Shown here: positions 58,927-64,000 of the stretch, piece by piece | Position numbering within the stretch: the stretch's first letter is position 1 | How the letters are laid out: the number at the start of each line of letters is the position of its first letter | Assembly (NCBI GenBank): GCA_035444285.1 | Contig: DAOMOK010000017.1 | Span: 1 to 64,000 of the forward strand | Reading direction: 5' to 3' | DNA length: 64,000 bases | Source of the DNA: CAADGU01 sp035444285 | GTDB lineage: Bacteria > Chloroflexota > Anaerolineae > Promineifilales > Promineifilaceae | Notes under the pieces: generated by a model | The model's database searches: none | Seen by the model: only the letters and a program-made list of their open reading frames with translations | What the model was told of the DNA's origin: nothing | Position numbers and translations under genes: made by a program

Positions 58927-60435
58927 ATGCATGCTGGCGACTTGCTGAGCAAACGCGCAGAACTGACACCGGAGCGAGAGGCGCTGCTGGAACTGGCAAC
59001 CGGTCGTCGGTTTACCTATGCAGAACTCAATGCCCGCGCCAACCGGACGGCGAACTGGCTGCGTGATTATGGCGTGGGGCTGGGCGACCGGGTGGCGCTG
59101 CTGGCGCACAACAGCGTCCTCTATGTGGATTTGCTCTATGGCTGCGGCAAGATTGGCGCAGTGTTTACGCCGCTTAACTGGCGGCTGGCGGCGGCCGAAC
59201 TCAGCTACATCCTCAACGATTGTACTCCCCGCTTCTTGATTTTTGGGACGGAATTTGAGCCAGCCGTCGAAGCAATGCGTGGCCAGATTCAGGTGGCGCA
59301 CGTGGCGCCGGAGCATCTTTGTGAGGCGGCGGTGGCGAAACGGCCGTCTACCGAACCGCCGCGCCCCGCTGACCTGGATGGCGAATCGCCGCACTGTATT
59401 CTGTACACCTCCGGCACCACCGGGCGGCCCAAAGGCGCGCTCATCCCCCACCGCCAGCTTTTGTGGAACGCCATTAACACCGTTATCAGTTGGGAATTGA
59501 CGGCCGTTGACGTGGCCCCCATTTTCACCCCCATGTTTCATTCCGGCGGCCTGTTTGTCTTTCTCACGCCACTGTTTTATGTGGGCGGGCGGGTGGTCAT
59601 CACCCGTGAATTTGACGCCGCCGAGTCACTGCGGGTGATTGAGCAGGAACGCTGCACCGTGGCTTTGGGTGTGCCTACCCTGTTTCAGGTCTGGCTGAAG
59701 GCCCCCATTTTGCCGGAAATTGATTTTAGCGCCATGCGTTGGTTTATCAGCGGCGGCGCGCCTTGCCCGCTTTCGCTGCTGGCAGCCTGGCGCGAGGCTA
59801 CCGGCTGTGTCTTTCGCCAGGGTTATGGGCTGACCGAAGTGGGACCGAACTGTTTCTCTATGAGTGATGAAGAGTCGGTCAGTAAGGCCGGCTCGGTGGG
59901 CAGACCCATCTTTCACAGCCAGATGCGCCTGGTAGACGGCGACGGCCGTGACGTACCCGTTGGCGAAACAGGCGAACTGCTCATTCGTGGCCCGCACGTT
60001 TGCGCCGGGTACTGGCACAATGCCACGGCGACGGCCGAATCATTGCGCGAGGGCTGGTTCTACACCGGCGACATGGCCCGCCAGGACGAGGACGGCTACT
60101 TTTATATTGCCGGGCGCTTCAAAGACATGATCATCAGCGGCGGCGAGAATGTGTACGCGGCCGAAGTGGAGGCGGTTTTTCTGGCGCATACGGCCGTGGC
60201 CGAGTGCGCCCTCATCGGTCAGCCGGACGAAAAGTGGGGCGAGGTAGGCGTGATGGTCACGATTTTAGCGCCAGGGCAAACGGCTACAGAAGAAGAGTTG
60301 CAGGAGTTTTGCCGCCAACGCCTGGCCCGCTATAAAGTCCCTCGCCACGTCGTTTTTACCGATGCCCTGCCTTATTCACCCTATGGCAAAGTAATAAAAG
60401 CGGAATTGAGACAGAGATATTTAGTAACTGAGTAA
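58927..60435 (+). CDS. Acyl-CoA synthetase (AMP-forming), long/medium-chain type
   Basis: A 502-aa ANL-superfamily enzyme that activates a carboxylic acid to its CoA thioester via an acyl-adenylate. Motifs: YTSGTTGRPKGALIPH (phosphate loop), FHSGGLF, GYGLTEVGPNC, YTGDMA, GRFKDMIISGGENVYAAEVE (hinge) and the C-terminal catalytic Lys in YGKVIKAEL. AGAGGAG lies 9 nt before the ATG at 58927; ATG 58918 is too close to it. An alpha/beta hydrolase gene follows 5 bp later, and a branched-chain amino-acid-type ABC cluster lies beyond. The acid could be a fatty, aromatic or branched acid. Confidence 0.92.
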   Translation: MHAGDLLSKRAELTPEREALLELATGRRFTYAELNARANRTANWLRDYGVGLGDRVALLAHNSVLYVDLLYGCGKIGAVFTPLNWRLAAAELSYILNDCTPRFLIFGTEFEPAVEAMRGQIQVAHVAPEHLCEAAVAKRPSTEPPRPADLDGESPHCILYTSGTTGRPKGALIPHRQLLWNAINTVISWELTAVDVAPIFTPMFHSGGLFVFLTPLFYVGGRVVITREFDAAESLRVIEQERCTVALGVPTLFQVWLKAPILPEIDFSAMRWFISGGAPCPLSLLAAWREATGCVFRQGYGLTEVGPNCFSMSDEESVSKAGSVGRPIFHSQMRLVDGDGRDVPVGETGELLIRGPHVCAGYWHNATATAESLREGWFYTGDMARQDEDGYFYIAGRFKDMIISGGENVYAAEVEAVFLAHTAVAECALIGQPDEKWGEVGVMVTILAPGQTATEEELQEFCRQRLARYKVPRHVVFTDALPYSPYGKVIKAELRQRYLVTE

Positions 60436-60440
60436 TTGAG

Positions 60441-61259
60441 ATGCCGACGATTAGCGCAAACAACATCAACATTGAATACGACGTTCATGGTTCTGGCGAG
60501 CGGTTGTTGCTGATTGCCGGGCTGGGTTATGACCGCTGGATGTGGCACAAGATGATCCCCGGTCTGGCGGCGCATTTCCAGGTGATTGCCTTTGACAACC
60601 GGGGCATGGGCGGTACAGACAAAACAAAGGGGCCGTATACGGCGCAACTGTTGGCCGATGATACGGCCGCTTTGTTGACGGCGCTGGGTATTGGGCAAAC
60701 GGCCGTGATGGGGCATTCCATGGGCGGTTTTGTGGCCCAGGCATTGGCGCTCAGTTACCCGCATCTGGTCAGCAAGCTCATCCTCTCGGCTACCAATTTT
60801 GGCGGCCCCAACCACGTGCGCATCACTCAGGAGGCGCTGCTGGTGCTCATGGACACCAGGGGCGACCCCATTGAACGGCTGCGGCGCGGCATTCTGGTCA
60901 GCACCGCGCCCGGTTTTGCTGAGAGCCAGCCTGAGTTTATCGAGGAATGGGTGGCCTACCGTGTGGCCCACCCCCTGGACCCGGCGGCGTATGAAGCGCA
61001 GTTAGCCATCGGCCTGGGGCTGATGTCGGCCGAAGCCAGCTTTGAACACAAACTGCCACAATTGTCTGCGCCCACGCTCATTTTGTTTGGCGACAGCGAC
61101 AAGGTGGTGCCCCCCGGCAATGCCGCGCTACTGGCACAGCAGATACCGGATAGCCGTGTGGTTTTGCTGCCGGGTGCGGGCCATTTTTATCCATTTGAAG
61201 CGCCGCAGATGGCAGTGACGGCCGTGACGCAGTTTTTAGGTACTATGGAAAGACCCTAA
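60441..61259 (+). CDS. Alpha/beta-fold hydrolase
   Basis: A 272-aa hydrolase. DVHGSGERLLLIAGLGYDRWMW is the oxyanion region, MGHSMGGFVAQALAL the Ser elbow, LFGDSDKVVPPGNAALL the Asp, and GAGHFYPFEAP the His. The fold is close to 3-oxoadipate enol-lactonase and related small hydrolases. It is translationally close-coupled to the acyl-CoA ligase gene (5 bp gap), so it may act on the same compound class. The stop codon lies in an inverted repeat. Confidence 0.88.
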   Translation: MPTISANNINIEYDVHGSGERLLLIAGLGYDRWMWHKMIPGLAAHFQVIAFDNRGMGGTDKTKGPYTAQLLADDTAALLTALGIGQTAVMGHSMGGFVAQALALSYPHLVSKLILSATNFGGPNHVRITQEALLVLMDTRGDPIERLRRGILVSTAPGFAESQPEFIEEWVAYRVAHPLDPAAYEAQLAIGLGLMSAEASFEHKLPQLSAPTLILFGDSDKVVPPGNAALLAQQIPDSRVVLLPGAGHFYPFEAPQMAVTAVTQFLGTMERP

Positions 61260-61284
61260 GGGTTTCAGAAAACCCTTAGGGTCT
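61251..61284. repeat. Inverted repeat on the hydrolase stop codon
   Basis: Perfect 15-bp arms (AGACCCTAAGGGTTT and complement) with a 4-nt loop. The stop TAA (61257-61259) lies in the left arm. It is the same design as the element at 34946, but with a different core. Confidence 0.8.
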
Positions 61285-61413
61285 GTGCGCATTTGTGGAG
61301 GGTTGTTATGGAATGATTTTGAGAAGAATGAACGACAAAATTAGTTTGTAAACGGCCGTGCCCATTCCCAACCGGGCCGCCGCAATCAAAAACTCTATGG
61401 AGGAGTAGAACCG

Positions 61414-62877
61414 ATGAATGGTAAACGATTTTTCACCTTATTGATATTGTCGCTGACCTTTATTTTGCTGGCAGCGGCTTGTAGTGGCGCACAGGAAACG
61501 GCAACGGCCGTGCCCACCACCGCGCCCGCAGTGGAAACAGTAGCCGAACCAACCGATGAACCAGTGGCCGAGCCAACGGCAGAGCCAGTGGCTGAACCGA
61601 CCGAAGAACCAATGGCGGAGCCGATGGAAGAGCCAACGGAGGAACCTGCTGCTGAAGAAAGTGCAGAGGGACTCTCTTGTGACGAGCCTGTGAAGGTTGG
61701 TTTCATTACCGACCAGACCGGTTCTCTGGCTATCTACGGCGCGCATATGCTGCGTTCGTTCCCGCTGGGCATGGAATATGCCACCGGCGATCCCGGCACG
61801 GCAGGTAATGGATATACCAGCTACATGTTGGACGATTGTGAAATCCAGGTATACATCAAGGATGACCAGAGCAACCCGGAAAACACGGCTACCGTCGGCC
61901 GTGAACTGGTGGAAGTGATCGGTGTGGACTTCCTGGTCGGTACGGTTAGCTCCGGCGCCACCGCCACCCTGCAAGAACTGGCTCGTGACAATGAAGTTAT
62001 CCACATAGCCGCCCCTGCGGCCGCCAATGATCTCACCGGAGCCACCTTTAATGAATACTCCTTCCGCACCAGTCGCAACAACTACCAGGACGCGGTCAAC
62101 ATCTGCCAATATATGACCTCCCAGTATGACAAATTTGTGCAGATTGCTCCTGATTACTCCTTTGGTCAGGGCAGCGCCGCCGCTTTCCGTGACGCCTGTA
62201 CCCTCTACGGCGGCGAGTTCGTCGCTGATGACATCTTCGCCCCGGCCGATACCACCGACTTCACCGCTTATATGGATTCGGTATTTGCGGCCATTGACAA
62301 TGGCGCGGAAGCGTTGATAGTTACCTGGGCCGGCGGTGGTTTTGTGCCCTTGCTGCAAGCTGCCACCGACCTGGGCGTGACGGATGAAATTCCCATCGCC
62401 TCCGCTTTTGTGGATAATGTGGTCATGCCCGCCTTCTTCGCCAATGCCATTGGCTCTACCAGCGGCATTCTCTATCATTACACCCTGGCGGATAATGAGA
62501 TCAATGATTGGTTGACAGAACAGTCAATGGCTCGTTTTAGCGTCCCCCCCGACCTCTTCGATGCTGACGCTATGAATGCCGCTCTCCTGATTGTGGAGGC
62601 GCTGAAGGCCACCGGCGGTGATACCAGCGCCGATGCCCTGATTGCCGCTATGGAAGGCATGGAATTTGAAGGGCCGAAAGGAACCATCTACATCCGCCCG
62701 GAAGACCATGTCGCCATTCAGGATATGTACGTGGCGACACTGACCAACGTGGACGATCCGGAATTCCGCTACTTTGAACCGGTAACCACCAACCGTCCTG
62801 ACGTGCCCTGCCTCTTGCCGGAGGCGCTGCAAGACCGCTGCGGCGACCTGCCGATTGGCAGTCTGAGCGGGCAGTAG
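61414..62877 (+). CDS. Branched-chain amino-acid-type ABC transporter substrate-binding lipoprotein
   Basis: A 487-aa lipoprotein. The lipobox LAAAC ends at C23. A Glu/Pro-rich linker with repeated EPTDEPVAEPTAEP follows (about 40-85). The Peripla_BP_6 fold begins PVKVGFITDQTGSLAIYGAHMLRSF and continues with VIGVDFLVGTVSSGATATLQELARD and FVQIAPDYSFGQGSAAAFRDAC, like LivJ/amide-urea-binding relatives. GGAGG precedes the ATG. The ligand cannot be told from the sequence. Two ATPase genes follow, with permease genes presumably beyond the window. Confidence 0.92.
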   Translation: MNGKRFFTLLILSLTFILLAAACSGAQETATAVPTTAPAVETVAEPTDEPVAEPTAEPVAEPTEEPMAEPMEEPTEEPAAEESAEGLSCDEPVKVGFITDQTGSLAIYGAHMLRSFPLGMEYATGDPGTAGNGYTSYMLDDCEIQVYIKDDQSNPENTATVGRELVEVIGVDFLVGTVSSGATATLQELARDNEVIHIAAPAAANDLTGATFNEYSFRTSRNNYQDAVNICQYMTSQYDKFVQIAPDYSFGQGSAAAFRDACTLYGGEFVADDIFAPADTTDFTAYMDSVFAAIDNGAEALIVTWAGGGFVPLLQAATDLGVTDEIPIASAFVDNVVMPAFFANAIGSTSGILYHYTLADNEINDWLTEQSMARFSVPPDLFDADAMNAALLIVEALKATGGDTSADALIAAMEGMEFEGPKGTIYIRPEDHVAIQDMYVATLTNVDDPEFRYFEPVTTNRPDVPCLLPEALQDRCGDLPIGSLSGQ

Positions 62878-62923
62878 ATGGTAATTGGGTAATTGGGTAA
62901 TGACCCAATTACCCAATTACCAT
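62878..62923. repeat. Inverted repeat of taattgggtaattggg units
   Basis: Perfect 21-bp arms with a 4-nt loop right after the lipoprotein stop codon. It could reduce read-through from the binding-protein gene to the ATPase genes, a common way to keep binding protein in excess. Confidence 0.8.
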
Positions 62924-62932
62924 AGATGACTT

Positions 62933-63718
62933 ATGGCCGAACCCATCATTCTGGAAACACACAATTTGCGCCGCGAGTTTGGGGCGTTGGCGGCGGTGGA
63001 TGGCGTCAGCCTGCAAGTGCAGGCACAGACGCTGCACTCGATCATTGGGCCAAACGGCGCGGGCAAAACCACCTTTTTTAACCTGTTGAGTGGCAATTTG
63101 AAGCCAACCAGTGGCCGCATTGTGTACAAAGGACAGGATATTACCCGCTTGCCGGTGCATAAGACGGCGCATCTGGGTATCGGCCGTTCCTTTCAGATTA
63201 CCAACATCTTCCCCAATCTGACCGTGCTGGAAAACATCCGGCTGTCTTGCCAGGCGTTGGGGAGGGATAACTTCCGCTTCTGGCAATCTCATCGCCGTTT
63301 GAGACAGTATGAGGAGCGCGCCTGGACGGTAGCCAACCAGGTTGGTCTGGCCGAGCAGGCGTTGTTACCGGCGCGTATGTTGCCGCACGGGGCGCAGCGC
63401 AAGCTGGAACTGGGCATGATTTTAGCGCCAGACCCGGAATTGCTGCTGTTGGATGAACCGACGGCGGGCATGGCTTCGGAACAGGTGCCGGAATTGATGG
63501 AGCTTATCCAGAGTATTCAGGCAAGCGGGCAAAAGACGGTGATGTTGGTTGAACACAATATGAATGTGGTGATGAATTATTCCGACCGGATCACGGTGAT
63601 GCACCACGGCGCGGTGCTGGCCGAAGGCGCTCCGGCCGAGATTGCGGCCAATGAAATGGTGCAGACGGCTTATTTGGGTGAGTTGTATCGTGAGGTGACG
63701 GCCGTAAATCGAGATTAG
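62933..63718 (+). CDS. livG: ABC transporter ATP-binding protein, LivG type
   Basis: A 261-aa ATPase. Walker A GPNGAGKTT, the LivG-type GIGRSFQITNIFPNLTVLENI, signature-like LPHGAQRKLELGMI, Walker B LLLLDEPTAGMA, and the H-loop LVEHNMNVVM are all present. The LSGG signature is replaced by PHGAQ, common in this subfamily. The C-terminal extension (PAEIAANEMVQTAYLGE) matches LivG. It energises import together with LivF. Confidence 0.94.
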   Translation: MAEPIILETHNLRREFGALAAVDGVSLQVQAQTLHSIIGPNGAGKTTFFNLLSGNLKPTSGRIVYKGQDITRLPVHKTAHLGIGRSFQITNIFPNLTVLENIRLSCQALGRDNFRFWQSHRRLRQYEERAWTVANQVGLAEQALLPARMLPHGAQRKLELGMILAPDPELLLLDEPTAGMASEQVPELMELIQSIQASGQKTVMLVEHNMNVVMNYSDRITVMHHGAVLAEGAPAEIAANEMVQTAYLGELYREVTAVNRD

Positions 63719-63760
63719 AGATTGGAGATTAGAGGTGGGAAAATCTCTAATCTCCAATCT
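63719..63760. repeat. Inverted repeat of gattggagattagag units
   Basis: Perfect 16-bp arms with a 10-nt loop, between livG and livF. It belongs to the aatctcc heptamer class seen at 18240, 18400, 33163 and 36870. Confidence 0.75.
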
Positions 63761-63770
63761 TCGCCAGAAA

Positions 63771-64000
63771 ATGATGAGTAATTTATTGGAAGTCTACGAT
63801 ATTCACACCTTTATCGGCCAGTTCCACATTTTGGAAGGGGTCAATTTGGAAGTGCCGGTGGGGAGTATCACGGCCGTGCTCGGCCGTAATGGCGCCGGCA
63901 AAACCACCACTCTCAAATCTATCCTGGGGCTGACGCCGCCGCGTCAGGGCCAGGTCATTTTCGATGGACAAGAGATTCAGGGGCGGCACAGCTTTGACAT
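63771..64000 (+). CDS. livF: ABC transporter ATP-binding protein, LivF type (partial)
   Basis: The first ~76 codons read LLEVYDIHTFIGQFHILEGVNLEVPVG, then AVLGRNGAGKTTTLKSILGL (Walker A) and the FDGQEI segment, typical of LivF. The start may be ATG 63771 or 63774; neither has a clear ribosome site. The gene runs off the window. Confidence 0.9.
   Translation, partial: MMSNLLEVYDIHTFIGQFHILEGVNLEVPVGSITAVLGRNGAGKTTTLKSILGLTPPRQGQVIFDGQEIQGRHSFD

Larger units (their letters stand above)
1..64000. repeat. Iterated palindromic octamer ACGGCCGT, about 130 copies
   Basis: The octamer is spread over coding and non-coding DNA on average every ~480 bp. In genes it is read mostly as T-A-V or (D/N)-G-R. 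Examples: 3006, 13275, 14654, 20195, 24967, 32155, 48032, 58668, 63870 (approximate starts). Counted by eye; the exact number may differ by a few. Confidence 0.9.

Noticed and set aside
61395..61706. Minus-strand Ser/Gly-repeat frame (GSSVGSAIGSS)
   Set aside because: It is the complement of the Glu/Pro linker codons of the substrate-binding lipoprotein.
1..64000. tRNA, rRNA, prophage or integrase genes
   Set aside because: None were seen by eye; the TA pairs and repeats alone do not define an integrated element.

Overview
The window reads as a chromosomal segment of a Gram-positive-like, menaquinone- and haem-using bacterium, most probably of the phylum Chloroflexota (Anaerolineae/Caldilineae-like). 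This is inferred from gene content: Thr/Pro-rich TPTPT linkers on exported proteins, several GT-C/YfhO membrane proteins, DUF3352, STAND-BTAD regulators and a CDP-alcohol phosphatidylcholine synthase. There is no rRNA or tRNA to fix the taxonomy. Genes are dense on both strands, with short gaps filled by small repeats.

Layout. 1-2440 (minus): a possible conflict operon of a free-standing effector-associated (EAD, death-like) domain protein, an EAD-P-loop ATPase-transmembrane protein, and a membrane protein with a tetrapeptide GVAx repeat cut by the window edge. 2479-4176 (minus): a decayed VapC toxin with intact antitoxin, and coaBC. 4339-18213: an exported beta-propeller protein, three large polytopic envelope proteins (two GT-C enzymes and a YfhO-like protein), a Ser/Thr kinase, a membrane-anchored lamin-tail/EEP nuclease, and an unusual pseudo-receiver/roadblock/IS200-like fusion protein. 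18466-22236: menD, menB and phosphatidylcholine synthase. 22271-24109 (minus): aroH-aroF behind what looks like a complete Phe/Tyr leader-peptide attenuator. 24174-29399: a Fur-family regulator with tandem operator-like palindromes, cbiM and cbiQ without an ATPase gene, an SH3 protein, erpA and mgtE. 29462-40823: sirtuin, histidine kinase, DUF3352, site-2 protease, thpR, ABC exporter, a Rel protein with a degenerate hydrolase domain, a candidate structured RNA, and a YtxH pair. 41024-51490: two unknown proteins, pyruvate kinase, an AAA+ ATPase, a lipid kinase, an MBL hydrolase, a possible TnpB/omega-RNA relic, heme o synthase and an alpha/beta hydrolase. 51555-64000: an NTF2-like remnant, a GAF histidine kinase followed by a STAND-BTAD regulator, an intact VapC/Phd pair, an acyl-CoA ligase with an alpha/beta hydrolase, and a branched-chain amino-acid-type ABC transporter running off the end.

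The strongest genome-scale signal is the palindromic octamer ACGGCCGT. I counted about 130 copies by eye, roughly one per 480 bp, where one or two are expected. It resembles cyanobacterial HIP1 and shapes proteins through recurrent TAV and DGR tripeptides. Three other repeat classes stand out: 7-bp-period repeats (some read through in frame inside menD and the YfhO gene), near-perfect inverted repeats lying on stop codons, and MITE-like hairpins. Several genes have a -35/-10 pair ending only 6-7 nt before the ATG, which suggests leaderless mRNAs.

All function calls come from reading motifs by eye; no database search was run.
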